Shown here: positions 1 to 9,564 of the stretch, piece by piece
Position numbering within the stretch: position 1 is the first letter of the stretch
Layout of the letters: the number at the start of each line of letters is the position of its first letter
The notes under the pieces: generated by a model
Seen by the model: the letters and a program-made list of their open reading frames with translations, nothing else
What the model was told of the DNA's origin: nothing
Databases searched by the model: none
Made by a program: the position numbers and the translations under genes
DNA from: Gillisia mitskevichiae
GTDB taxonomy: Bacteria > Bacteroidota > Bacteroidia > Flavobacteriales > Flavobacteriaceae
DNA: 64,000 nucleotides
Reading direction: 5' to 3'
Assembly: GCF_003634585.1 (NCBI RefSeq)
Contig: NZ_RBLG01000001.1
Coordinates: forward strand, 558,001 to 622,000

Positions 1-936
1 ATATTAGATCATGAGTATGAGATAAAAATTAACAAATTAAGCAATGCAACGGTAGAGAATAATCCAATTTTAGTTCCTTTAAACCGGAAATCAGTTTTCC
101 CGTATAAGTCCAATAACATTAATATAGAATATAGCGTAGCAGAATTTGAAAAATTTATTTCTCCGGAATATAGTTATAGACTTATAGGTTTAAATTCCAA
201 TTGGAGTAGATGGAGCAAAAATCCTATTGCAACTTTCAAAAACTTGTCTTTTGGAGATTATGAATTTCAAGTAAAAGGAAAGATTGGAGCTAATACTACA
301 GAAACGATATCCTACTTTTTTAAAATTTCAAGGCCTTGGTATTTAAGTTGGATAGCATTAACTAGTTATGTATTACTTTTTCTAACTATCCTGTGGTTAA
401 TTCATAGAGCAAATTTGAGGCATCATAGAAAGATTAATTTAGAAAATGAGAAGGAACTCAAAATGAAAAATCTTGAAGCCGAACAAAAGATCATTAAGCT
501 TCAAAATGTTCAATTGGAAATGGACATGTCTAATAAGAATAAAGAACTCGCTGTCTCTACAATGAGCTTAATTAAAAAGAATGAATTTCTTACTAACATA
601 AAAGATCAATTAAAAGAATCTGAATCTTCTAAAGTAAAATCTGTTATTAAAACAATAGACAAAGATATCAATGAAGAAGATAACTGGAATTTGTTTAGAG
701 ATGCTTTTAATAATGCAGATAAGGAGTTCTTTAAAAAGATAAAATCTAAGCATCCAGATCTTACTTCTAATGATCTTAAGTTATGTGCATATTTAAGATT
801 GAATCTCTCATCAAAAGAGATCGCTCCGCTTCTCAACATTTCCGTGAAAAGTGTAGAAATTAAACGATATCGTTTGCGTAAAAAAATGCTTTTAAACCGA
901 GATGTGAATCTTGTGGAGTATATTCTCGCAGTTTAA
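1..936 (+). CDS. Triple-tyrosine (Y_Y_Y) / LuxR-type transcriptional regulator, 3' part
   Basis: The frame is open from base 1, so the 5' end lies outside the window; a TTG at 244 is only an internal codon. What remains (311 codons) shows the end of a Y_Y_Y-type beta-sandwich sensor (motif SYRLIGLNSNWSRWS near the left edge), one membrane segment (about residues 115-133 of the visible part, YLSWIALTSYVLLFLTIL), a charged coiled coil, and a C-terminal LuxR-like helix-turn-helix (SSKEIAPLLNISVKSVEIKR). Regulators of this design control polysaccharide loci in Bacteroidota, sensing oligosaccharide in the periplasm. Its position 240 bp upstream of susC on the same strand suggests it controls the glucan locus. 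Family assignment is firm; the ligand is inferred. Confidence 0.85.
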   Translation: MLDHEYEIKINKLSNATVENNPILVPLNRKSVFPYKSNNINIEYSVAEFEKFISPEYSYRLIGLNSNWSRWSKNPIATFKNLSFGDYEFQVKGKIGANTTETISYFFKISRPWYLSWIALTSYVLLFLTILWLIHRANLRHHRKINLENEKELKMKNLEAEQKIIKLQNVQLEMDMSNKNKELAVSTMSLIKKNEFLTNIKDQLKESESSKVKSVIKTIDKDINEEDNWNLFRDAFNNADKEFFKKIKSKHPDLTSNDLKLCAYLRLNLSSKEIAPLLNISVKSVEIKRYRLRKKMLLNRDVNLVEYILAV

Positions 937-1177
937 ACCTTTACATTTCGTATTTAAAACTATACATAAACTCTACAAACAGCAGTTTTAGGATGAATTA
1001 TTAAAGGAATGTAACTACCTTTTAATAAGCATATTCCAATTATACACCTAGCTATTACTAGGCTTCAGAATTTATCTACATATTAATATTCATCTGTATA
1101 TATTTTGTAAAGGTGGATTTTCTCAATTCTTAAGACTCTATTAATATATTGCTAATGCAATTTTAACAAATTTTCAA

Positions 1178-4100
1178 ATGAAAAGATTTACATGTTTATT
1201 AATTGTCCTTTTTGGGGGAATTGTTTCTATGTTTTCGCAATCGATTGCGGTACAAGGAACCGTCACCGATGAGAATAATGTTCCACTATTAGGAGTAAAT
1301 GTATTAGTGAAGAATGAATCGCGTGGAACGACCACCGATTTTGATGGTAATTTTAAGATAGAGAATGTAAAATCAGGAGATATTCTTCAATTTTCTTATA
1401 TCGGATTTTTACCAAAAGAGTTTACAATTACCGGTAATCAGTCTTTGAATGTTCAATTATTAACCGATTCAGAATCTTTAGAGGAGGTAGTAGTAATTGG
1501 ATATGGGACACAGGCTAAAAAGGAAATAACTGGAGCTGTAAGTGTAGTAGGGTCTAAAACTATTGAAGAGCTTAATCCAGTTAGAGTGGAACAAGCGCTG
1601 CAGGGAAGAGTTGCCGGTGTAAATATTACATCTACTTCTGGTTCGCCAGGTAGTGCTGCTACAATTAGTATTAGAGGGATTTCTACCAACGGAGATTCCA
1701 GACCTTTAATTTTGGTAGATGGCGCAGTTATAGAGGATCTAAGTGTAATTAATCCAAATGATATAGAAAGTATTAGTGTTCTAAAGGATGCTACTGCTGG
1801 TATCTATGGGGTAAGAGCAGCAAATGGTGTTATTTTAATTACAACAAAAGGTGGTCAGAAAAACACTGATCTTAGAGTTGAAGTCGATACTTATACTGGC
1901 GTTCAGGAAACAAGTAGAAAATTACCTGTATTAAATGCTACAGAATATGCAGTGATAATAAATGAAGCTTTTGCGGCTGGCGGTCAAACTCCTCCGTTCA
2001 ATGATTTTAGTGTTCTAGGAGAAGGCACAGATTATCAAGATGAGATATTTAGAGAAGCATTTATATCAGATGTAAATGTGAACATTTATGGAGGTGGAGA
2101 AAAAGCGACCTATTCTGCAGGGGGAGGTTATTTAAATCAAGATGGTATTGTTGGTGGATCTGGAACCAATTTTGAACGAGTTTCTGCTAGAGGAAGTTTT
2201 GATTATGATATTCTAGAAAATTTAAAACTATCTACCACATCTATATATACTCATTCCAATAGAAGTACACTTTCTGAAAATTCTTTAGGATCTGTGTTAT
2301 TTAACGCTATTAATATGGCTCCAACAATTCCTATTTTCGATGCAGATGGGGAATATAGTTTGGCAGAAGGTTTAGGGAACGAAGTTATTAACCCTATTGC
2401 ACAAATAGCGAATACATACAACAATGCACAAGTAGATAAAATAACAGGAACTGTTGGATTAGCATATGACTTTTTTGATCACTTTACAGCAGAAGCCAGA
2501 TATCAATTTAATTATTCTGAAGTAAGGGAGAACAGTTTTTTCCCGGAAGCATTCTATGGTTCAGGGAAAGTTTTTAATATTAGTGAGGGCAGAAATGTGG
2601 TGAACGAAAGCACAGATTATTATAGAGATTATACTTTTGATGCTTTTATTTCTTATAATAACTCTTTCAACGATGTTCATAATGTTACCGCTCTTTTAGG
2701 AACATCTGTATTTAAAACTACTGGTGATTCTTATGGATTTACAGGCTTTAATATCCCAGGGAATATATACGAAAATGCAAGCATAGAAAACGCATCAGAT
2801 GTAGTAGATAATTACTTAAATGTAAGCAACAGGATCTTCGACTCTAGGTTGCTTTCCTATTTTGCAAGACTTCAGTATAATTATGATCAGAAGTATTTAG
2901 TGTCTGCTGTTATTAGGCGAGACGGATCTTCTAACTTCGGCCCTAACAATAAATTTGGTTATTTTCCATCTGCCTCGGTAGGGTGGGTAATGAGTGAAGA
3001 AAGCTTTTTTGAGAACAATATTGTAAACTTCTTTAAATTAAGAAGTAGTTATGGTATTCTTGGAAATGATCGAATTGGAGCATATGGATACACCTCACTT
3101 TTAGATGCGGAGGGAGCTTATGTGTTTGATAACACTCTGTATTATGGTGTTGCTGCAGGTAGACTTTCTAATCCTAATTTACAATGGGAAGAGCAAACCG
3201 CTTTCGATATAGGTATAGATGCGAGATTATTTAACTCCAAATTAGATCTAACCGTAGATTATTTTAAAAGACAAACAGATAACCTATTATTGGTGCCTCA
3301 AGTTTCAGGGATCTTAGGAGTAGGTGCTCCAGGTGCTGGTGCTCCAATTGTAAACGCTGGTTCTGTAGAAAATAAAGGATGGGAGTTCTCACTTTCATAC
3401 AAGGAAGTGGTTTCAGACGATTTCGATTTCAATATCAGTTACAATCTTACCACCTTAGAAAATGAAGTATTATCTGTAGCAAATGAAAATGGGTTTGTTT
3501 CCGGCGGATTCTTTGCAGTAGGTCAAGGAGAAGATCCAGCTAGAATGGAAGCCGGTCAGCCTATTGGTTACTTCTATGGATTGGAAACTAATGGAATTTT
3601 TCAAAATGCTACAGAAATAGCAAATTCTGCAACCCAAGTTAATGCCAATCCTGGGGATCTTCGTTATGTAGATCAGAATAATGATGGTGTTATTGATACA
3701 GATGATCGTATAAATATTGGAGATCCTATTCCAGACTTAACCATGGGACTTAATATAGGCTTCAACTTCAAGAATTTCGATTTCTCTGCTTATGCCTTTG
3801 CTTCTGTTGGGAACGAAATCGTTAGAGCATACGATAGAAATGAAATACGCACCAATAAAACCTCTTATGTTTTGGATAGATGGACAGGCTCAGGAACCTC
3901 AAATGTGTATCCAAGAGTAAATATTGGTCCCAATTCTAATAATGTATTTTCAGATTTTTATGTTGAAGATGCCTCTTATGTAAGATTGCAAAATGTACAA
4001 TTAGGATATAGTTTAAATAATAGAATCACAGATCAGCTTGGGATTAGAAAACTGAGATTCTACGTATCTGTGAATAATGCTTTCACTTTAACAGAATATA

Positions 4101-4210
4101 ACGGATATGATCCTTCTGCCTCATCTGGAGATCCAATTGGAGGAGGTATAGATCAAGGATTTTATCCTGTACCTAGGGTTTATTCTGCAGGTTTAAACTT
4201 TAAATTTTAA
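1178..4210 (+). CDS. SusC-type TonB-dependent outer-membrane transporter
   Basis: This 1010-aa protein has a signal peptide (MKRFTCLLIVLFGG...), then a carboxypeptidase-regulatory-like beta domain (about residues 25-100, VQGTVTDENNVPLLGVNVLV), a TonB box/plug region (EEVVVIGYGTQ, then the plug with LILVDGAVIEDLSVINPNDIE) and a long beta-barrel ending in an aromatic residue (FKF). Length and architecture are normal for SusC. It imports oligosaccharides across the outer membrane using TonB energy, with SusD as its lid. The susD start lies 5 bp after its stop, so the two are co-transcribed. With two GH16 enzymes and a GH3 downstream, the likely substrate is beta-1,3-glucan (laminarin) oligosaccharide; that specificity is inferred from neighbours. 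Confidence 0.95.
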   Translation: MKRFTCLLIVLFGGIVSMFSQSIAVQGTVTDENNVPLLGVNVLVKNESRGTTTDFDGNFKIENVKSGDILQFSYIGFLPKEFTITGNQSLNVQLLTDSESLEEVVVIGYGTQAKKEITGAVSVVGSKTIEELNPVRVEQALQGRVAGVNITSTSGSPGSAATISIRGISTNGDSRPLILVDGAVIEDLSVINPNDIESISVLKDATAGIYGVRAANGVILITTKGGQKNTDLRVEVDTYTGVQETSRKLPVLNATEYAVIINEAFAAGGQTPPFNDFSVLGEGTDYQDEIFREAFISDVNVNIYGGGEKATYSAGGGYLNQDGIVGGSGTNFERVSARGSFDYDILENLKLSTTSIYTHSNRSTLSENSLGSVLFNAINMAPTIPIFDADGEYSLAEGLGNEVINPIAQIANTYNNAQVDKITGTVGLAYDFFDHFTAEARYQFNYSEVRENSFFPEAFYGSGKVFNISEGRNVVNESTDYYRDYTFDAFISYNNSFNDVHNVTALLGTSVFKTTGDSYGFTGFNIPGNIYENASIENASDVVDNYLNVSNRIFDSRLLSYFARLQYNYDQKYLVSAVIRRDGSSNFGPNNKFGYFPSASVGWVMSEESFFENNIVNFFKLRSSYGILGNDRIGAYGYTSLLDAEGAYVFDNTLYYGVAAGRLSNPNLQWEEQTAFDIGIDARLFNSKLDLTVDYFKRQTDNLLLVPQVSGILGVGAPGAGAPIVNAGSVENKGWEFSLSYKEVVSDDFDFNISYNLTTLENEVLSVANENGFVSGGFFAVGQGEDPARMEAGQPIGYFYGLETNGIFQNATEIANSATQVNANPGDLRYVDQNNDGVIDTDDRINIGDPIPDLTMGLNIGFNFKNFDFSAYAFASVGNEIVRAYDRNEIRTNKTSYVLDRWTGSGTSNVYPRVNIGPNSNNVFSDFYVEDASYVRLQNVQLGYSLNNRITDQLGIRKLRFYVSVNNAFTLTEYNGYDPSASSGDPIGGGIDQGFYPVPRVYSAGLNFKF

Positions 4211-4215
4211 TAAAA

Positions 4216-5685
4216 ATGAAGATGAAAATAAACACACTCAAAAACCGAATTATCTTCACTTTAGTAGCATTTATGGCTATTTCTTGTAGTGACGATTTTG
4301 TGAATGTAACTTCTGAAAATGAAAGTGCAGATAACTATTTCAATTCTGAAGAAGAATACCAGCAAGCATTAATTGGAGCTTATGATCTTTTACAAGCTAC
4401 CTATCTAAATGTTATGATTGGTGAAATAGCATCAGACAATACCTTAGCTGGTGGAGAAAGCGCTAATGATGTTATTGGATTTCAACAAATTGATAAAATG
4501 ACGCATAATCCTTTGAATCAACAATTACGGGATATATGGAATTGGATGTTTGCCGGTGTAAATCGCGCAAATTATATTCTTCAATATCAAGATAAAACCG
4601 AGTTTGATGGAAGAACACAAGTAATTGCTCAAGCTAGATTTTTAAGAGCCTACTATTATTTTGAATTGGTTAAATTCTTTGGTGCTGTACCATTGGTTAT
4701 AGATAAGCCTCTAGCTTTTGGTGATCAATTCGATATCGCTCGTACGCCAGCTTCAGAAGTATATGATCAAATAGAAGCAGATCTAATTTTTGCTGCAGAA
4801 AACCTTCCAGCTAATCAAGCTCAAAAGGGACGAATTACTTCTGGAGCTGCAAATGCTCTTCTGGGAAAAGCCTATTTATACCAAAATCAATTTAGTGAAG
4901 CGGCAGTAGCTTTAGAAAAAGTGATCGCCGGACCTTATATGTTGGTAACAGACTACGAGAGTATTTTTGAACCAGAAGGTGAAAATGGAACAGAGTCTGT
5001 ATTCGAGGTTCAATATACAGATGAAGAAGGCGCTGGTTTTGGATGTCTACAATGTAGTGAAGGAAATGTAGCTGTTGGTTTTAATGGAATAAGGAATTTC
5101 AATGGTCCTACTTTCGATTCTGGTTTTAGTTTTAATTTACCCTTGCAAGAAACTGTAGATGCTTTCGAGGCTGGAGATATTCGCAAGGATGTTGCCATAT
5201 TGGATATTGAAGAGTTTGCCTCTCAAACAGGAGCTACTTACGTAGAGGGATATGAGCATACTGGCTATTACAACAGAAAATATATTGCAAGAAAAGGAGA
5301 TCTTAATACAGGAGATGCCAATCTTACCAATCCAAATAATTACCGAGCTATCCGGTTTGCAGATGTTTTATTGATGGCTGCGGAAGCTAATTTTAAAAAA
5401 TCACCTCCAGATGAAGGAAAAGCCAGAGAGTATTTAAATAGAGTTCGAGTACGAGCAGAGTTAGATCCTGTACAACTTTCTGGAAATGCATTATTAGATC
5501 AAATATATAAAGACCGTAGATCAGAACTAGTTGGGGAAGGTCATCGATTCTTTGATCTTGTACGTACAGGAAGAGCCGCTAGTGCTATAGACGGTTTTGT
5601 AGTGGGTAAGCATGAATTATTTCCAATTCCAGCAATCGAGATACAACTTGCAGGGAATAACTGGGAGCAAAATCCAAATTATTAA
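4216..5685 (+). CDS. SusD/RagB-type glycan-binding lipoprotein
   Basis: This 489-aa protein begins with a lipoprotein signal (AFMAISC followed by SDDF), so it should be anchored on the outer membrane facing outward. The helical TPR-like SusD fold is visible as the RagB/SusD N-terminal segment (YFNSEEEYQQALIGAYDLL) and the C-terminal domain with YNRKYIARKGD, RFADVLLMAAEANFK and IYKDRRSELVGEGHRFFDLV, a very typical SusD ending. It captures oligosaccharides and closes over the SusC barrel. It starts with ATGAAGATG, so ATG 4216 or 4222 could be used; the difference is two residues. Family assignment is secure, the substrate inferred from the locus. Confidence 0.95.
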   Translation: MKMKINTLKNRIIFTLVAFMAISCSDDFVNVTSENESADNYFNSEEEYQQALIGAYDLLQATYLNVMIGEIASDNTLAGGESANDVIGFQQIDKMTHNPLNQQLRDIWNWMFAGVNRANYILQYQDKTEFDGRTQVIAQARFLRAYYYFELVKFFGAVPLVIDKPLAFGDQFDIARTPASEVYDQIEADLIFAAENLPANQAQKGRITSGAANALLGKAYLYQNQFSEAAVALEKVIAGPYMLVTDYESIFEPEGENGTESVFEVQYTDEEGAGFGCLQCSEGNVAVGFNGIRNFNGPTFDSGFSFNLPLQETVDAFEAGDIRKDVAILDIEEFASQTGATYVEGYEHTGYYNRKYIARKGDLNTGDANLTNPNNYRAIRFADVLLMAAEANFKKSPPDEGKAREYLNRVRVRAELDPVQLSGNALLDQIYKDRRSELVGEGHRFFDLVRTGRAASAIDGFVVGKHELFPIPAIEIQLAGNNWEQNPNY

Positions 5686-5707
5686 AAATTAAATAAAACG
5701 AATAAAG

Positions 5708-7849
5708 ATGAAAATATTTAAATTTTTAGCGATGCTAACAATCTCGGTCCTTTTATTTACTGGATGTGAGAAGGAGGAGATTACAAATTATGCTTTCCAG
5801 GAAATCTCTGCTCCTACGAATGTAAAAGCCAATTTTGATGTGGCTCAAGATGATTCTGGAAAAGTTACCATCACTCCTAGTGGTGAGGGTGCACAAGTTT
5901 TTCAGGTTTATTTTGGAGATGGCGATGATTCCCCATTAGAGGTCGCTCAAGGTGAGACAGTCTCTTATACTTATGGAGAAGGGGAATATCTTGTAAAAGT
6001 GATTGCTGTTGGCTCTACGGGTCTTACTAGTGAATTTAACCAGAGATTATTGATCTCTTTCAGAGCTCCTGAAAATTTAGATGTAACTATAACACAGCCT
6101 GCGAGTAATCCTGCTATGATAAGTGTAAGTGCAGCTGCAGATTTTGCCGCAACTTTCGATGTGTATTTTGGAGATATAGAAGAGGAAGAACCAACTCAGT
6201 TAATGCCTGACGGTTCTATAGATCATATTTATGCAACTCCTGGAACATACACAGTTCGTGTAGTTGCTAAAGGTGCTGGGGTTGCAACAACAGAAACTAC
6301 AGTAGAAGTGGTAGTTCCAGAAGCAAACGACCCTGTAAAACTGCCAATAACATACGATATTCCAACTGTAAATTACGCGCTTGGAACTTTTGAAGGTGCA
6401 ACTTTTGAAGTAGTTACCAATCCATTCCTTTCTGGTGCAAATACAGCAGAGTCTAGAGTTGGAAAACTAGTTAATAGTGGAAGTCTTTATGAAGGTGGTG
6501 CTTATACTTTAGTAGAGCCAGTAGATTTTAGTGGAGCTAATAAAACTATTTCAATGAAGTTTTATTCAGATAAACCAATATCTGTACTTGTAAAATTTGA
6601 AGGAGGAACAAACGATGATCGTCCAAATGAAGTTGCTGCATCTCATGGCGGAACTGGATGGGAAGTTTTAACATTCAATTTTGCTACAGATGCTGTTAAA
6701 AGTTATTTAGATGGAGATCCAGAAAATGGAGCTTCGTTTGTACCAACTGGGAAATATAGCTCGATGGTGATTTTTGCCGAAATAGGTAAAACCACAACAG
6801 GTACTTTCTATATAGACGATATTGAACAAGAAGCTTTAAATACAGATCCGTTTAAATTACCGGTAGATTTTGAAGGGGCTATTTCTTACACTACGGGTGA
6901 GAATAGTGTTGCTTTTGAAGTTGTAACGAATCCTAAGCAATCTGGGATCAATGATACAGATACCAAAGTAGGTGCGGTTAAAAATACTGGAGTAGCCTAT
7001 GAAGCTTTATCCTTTATGCTTGATGAAGCAATAGACTTTTCTGGTGTGAATAAAATTATAACTATCAAGGTTTTCTCTGAGACTGCATATCCTGTTGTAC
7101 TTAAACTAGAAACTGGTGTAAATGGAGAGCGAGCTAATGAGGTTGAGGTGAATCATGGTGGAACTGGATGGGAAGTATTGAGTTTCGATTTTAATAATGC
7201 TAGAAAGAGTTATATAGACGGTAATCAAGGAGTCGGGGAAGCTTTTGTGGCAGTAGGAGAATATGATAATATATCTCTTTTCCTAGACTTTGCAGGAACA
7301 ACGGCAGGTACTTTCTATATAGATGATATCGAATTGGAAGGAATGGAAAGCACTTCTTTTAAATTACCCGCAACTTTTGATGGGCCTGTCACTTATACTA
7401 CTGGAGCTAATAGTGTTGCTTTTGAAGTTGTAACGAACCCTAAGCAATCTGGGATCAATGCTACAGACACAAAAGTTGGTGCGGTGACTAATACAGGGGT
7501 TGCATATGAAGCTTTATCCTTTATGCTTGATGAAGCAATAGATTTTTCTGGAACCAATAAAACCATAACTATGAAGGTTTTCTCTGAAACTGCATATCCA
7601 GTAGCACTTAAACTAGAAACTGGTATAAATGGAGAGCGAGCTAATGAAGTGGAAGTGAATCATGGTGGAACAGGATGGGAAGTTTTGAGTTTTGACTTTA
7701 ATAACGCCAGAAAGAGTTATATAGATGGGAATCAAGGAGTAGGTGAAGCTTTTGTAGCGGTAGGTGAATATGATAATATATCTCTTTTCTTAGATTTTGC
7801 TGGTACTAGTGCTGGGACTTTCTACATAGATGATATCGAACAGAAATAG
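5708..7849 (+). CDS. PKD-containing surface glycan-binding lipoprotein with three CBM-like repeats
   Basis: This 713-aa lipoprotein (lipobox LLFTGC/EKEE) has two PKD-like modules (about residues 30-115 and 120-205, with FQVYFGDGDD and FDVYFGDIEE strands). Three copies of a roughly 169-residue module follow, starting near residues 212, 382 and 551. Each contains FEVVTNP, a HGGTGWEVL motif and ends GTFYIDDIE, which resembles a beta-sandwich carbohydrate-binding module. Copies two and three are almost identical in protein and DNA. No catalytic signature is seen. The position after susD is the usual slot of the surface glycan-binding protein (SGBP) of laminarin loci. The function is inferred from architecture and context; the exact CBM family is not assigned. 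Confidence 0.8.
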   Translation: MKIFKFLAMLTISVLLFTGCEKEEITNYAFQEISAPTNVKANFDVAQDDSGKVTITPSGEGAQVFQVYFGDGDDSPLEVAQGETVSYTYGEGEYLVKVIAVGSTGLTSEFNQRLLISFRAPENLDVTITQPASNPAMISVSAAADFAATFDVYFGDIEEEEPTQLMPDGSIDHIYATPGTYTVRVVAKGAGVATTETTVEVVVPEANDPVKLPITYDIPTVNYALGTFEGATFEVVTNPFLSGANTAESRVGKLVNSGSLYEGGAYTLVEPVDFSGANKTISMKFYSDKPISVLVKFEGGTNDDRPNEVAASHGGTGWEVLTFNFATDAVKSYLDGDPENGASFVPTGKYSSMVIFAEIGKTTTGTFYIDDIEQEALNTDPFKLPVDFEGAISYTTGENSVAFEVVTNPKQSGINDTDTKVGAVKNTGVAYEALSFMLDEAIDFSGVNKIITIKVFSETAYPVVLKLETGVNGERANEVEVNHGGTGWEVLSFDFNNARKSYIDGNQGVGEAFVAVGEYDNISLFLDFAGTTAGTFYIDDIELEGMESTSFKLPATFDGPVTYTTGANSVAFEVVTNPKQSGINATDTKVGAVTNTGVAYEALSFMLDEAIDFSGTNKTITMKVFSETAYPVALKLETGINGERANEVEVNHGGTGWEVLSFDFNNARKSYIDGNQGVGEAFVAVGEYDNISLFLDFAGTSAGTFYIDDIEQK
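6341..7846 (+). repeat. Three in-frame tandem repeats encoding binding modules
   Basis: Units begin near 6341, 6851 and 7358. Units two and three have a period of 507 bp (169 codons) and long stretches of identical DNA (for example around 6910-6950 and 7420-7460), pointing to recent duplication or gene conversion. Unit one is clearly diverged but keeps the HGGTGWEVL and GTFYIDDIE landmarks. They lie wholly inside the SGBP gene. Confidence 0.9.
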
Positions 7850-7862
7850 AAAAAAATAAACT

Positions 7863-9500
7863 ATGAAATACTATAGAATAATTTTTAGCTTATTGGCAAT
7901 TGCCCTCTTATTTTCAAGTTGTCAGGAAGATGATCTTGGTTTGGAATCAATGATGGTACCCTCCAATATCTTAGTTAATACAGATATTAGCACAGATGGT
8001 TCTGGGATCGTAGAATTTACGGTATCAGCAGATAATGCGATCTCTTATCAGTTTAATTTTGGAGATGGCACAACAGGTTCTACCTTAGATGGAACTTTTA
8101 CTAAACGTTTCAGTAAAAACGGATTAAATACCTATTTGGTAAACGTGATCGCATATGGAACAGGTGGTATTAGTAGTTCTAGAGCTATAGAAATTGAAGT
8201 TCAAAGTGATTTCTCAGACCCTGAAACTAAACAATTCTTAACAGGTGGTAGTTCCAAAAAATGGTATGTAGCCTCTTATTTACCGGGTCATTTGGGTGTT
8301 GGTCCTTCTTCTGGAGATGGTTTTGATTCTCCTATTTATTATCAAGCGGCTCCTTTTGAAAAAGCGGGTACAGAGGCTAGTAGTTGTTTTTATACAGACG
8401 TTTTAACATATAGCACAACAGGGGAAGATAACCTGACTTATGAATTAAATAATAATGGACAAACCTTCTTCAACGTAGATTATGTGGGACAATTTGGTGG
8501 GCCAACAGGAAGTGGAGACCAATGTATAGATTTTGATACGAGCGGAGTTAGAAATGCCACTTTATCTCCTGCAAGTTCAGGAATTGCAACTTCTAGAGGT
8601 ACGCAAATAGATTATTCTAATGCTGGTTTTATGAGTTATTACATTGGAGCAAGCTCTTATGAAATATTGAGTATAGATGAAAACAGTATGTATGTTAGAG
8701 CAGTAATGGGAAATAATCCTGCACTTGCATGGTATGTTAAATTCACGACTCTTTCCTACGACCTTCAAAATGCCGAAACCGGTGGAGGTGAAGAAACAGG
8801 ATTTGAATCTGATTTTGATACTCTATTATGGGAGTCAGATTATCAAAACGCTACATCTTTAGATACCAATACATGGAATTTTGAAATTGGAAATAATAAT
8901 GGCTGGGGGAATGATGAAAAACAATATTATACAGATTCTAACACATCTATTATAGATGGTAATTTGCTTATTACTGCAAAAAGAGAATCTGAAAGTGGTT
9001 TTGATTATACTTCGTCCAGAATTACAACTCAAGATAAGTTTGAATTCACTTATGGTAGAATTGAAGCTAGAGCAAAATTACCAGCAGGTGCTGGAACTTG
9101 GCCTGCGATCTGGCTGTTAGGATCAAATTTTAATGAAGTTGGATGGCCTGAGACTGGTGAAATCGACATTATGGAACATACTGGTAACAGCCAAAACACC
9201 ATCCATGGAGCATTACATTATCCTGAAAGATCGGGAGCAAATGCAGATACAGGCGCTACAGTGATTGAAAATGCAAGTACAGAATTTCATATTTATACGG
9301 TAGAATGGTCTGCAGAAAGAATTTGGTTTTTGGTAGATGGTGAGGTTTTTCATATGTATGAGAACAATGCAGATTCGCCATTTAATAAAGACTTCTTCTT
9401 GATCTTAAATGTTGCCATGGGTGGAACCTTTGGTGGAGCTATTGGAGATGATTTTCAAGAATCGTCGATGGAAATAGATTACATAAAAGTTTACCAATAA
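7863..9500 (+). CDS. PKD-GH16 lipoprotein, endo-beta-1,3-glucanase (laminarinase) type
   Basis: This 545-aa protein has a lipobox (LLFSSC/QEDD), a PKD-like module (about residues 35-118), a middle region of about 190 residues with no family I recognise (KKWYVASYLPGHLGVGPSSG), and a C-terminal GH16 domain (about 315-545). The GH16 catalytic signature GEIDIMEH is present, with E433, D435 and E438 as nucleophile, assisting acid and acid/base. Flanking motifs (YGRIEARAKLPAG, WPAIWLLGSN, GWP) are typical of laminarinase-like GH16. It probably cuts beta-1,3-glucan at the cell surface. Alternatives are a lichenan/mixed-linkage specificity, or a binding role for the middle region. Confidence 0.9.
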   Translation: MKYYRIIFSLLAIALLFSSCQEDDLGLESMMVPSNILVNTDISTDGSGIVEFTVSADNAISYQFNFGDGTTGSTLDGTFTKRFSKNGLNTYLVNVIAYGTGGISSSRAIEIEVQSDFSDPETKQFLTGGSSKKWYVASYLPGHLGVGPSSGDGFDSPIYYQAAPFEKAGTEASSCFYTDVLTYSTTGEDNLTYELNNNGQTFFNVDYVGQFGGPTGSGDQCIDFDTSGVRNATLSPASSGIATSRGTQIDYSNAGFMSYYIGASSYEILSIDENSMYVRAVMGNNPALAWYVKFTTLSYDLQNAETGGGEETGFESDFDTLLWESDYQNATSLDTNTWNFEIGNNNGWGNDEKQYYTDSNTSIIDGNLLITAKRESESGFDYTSSRITTQDKFEFTYGRIEARAKLPAGAGTWPAIWLLGSNFNEVGWPETGEIDIMEHTGNSQNTIHGALHYPERSGANADTGATVIENASTEFHIYTVEWSAERIWFLVDGEVFHMYENNADSPFNKDFFLILNVAMGGTFGGAIGDDFQESSMEIDYIKVYQ

Positions 9501-9522
9501 GTTTATATAATTAGCCAAAATT

Positions 9523-9549
9523 ATCTGGAGGAAATTATTTCCTCCAGAT
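9523..9549. terminator. Perfect 13-bp inverted repeat between GH16 and GH3 genes
   Basis: ATCTGGAGGAAAT (9523-9535) and ATTTCCTCCAGAT (9537-9549) are exact reverse complements with one base between them. The hairpin ends 15 bases before the GH3 ATG. The following bases (ATTTATTTG) are only a weak U-tract, so partial termination or an mRNA-stability element that lowers downstream expression is more likely than full termination. Confidence 0.6.
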
Positions 9550-9564
9550 ATTTATTTGACAAAA

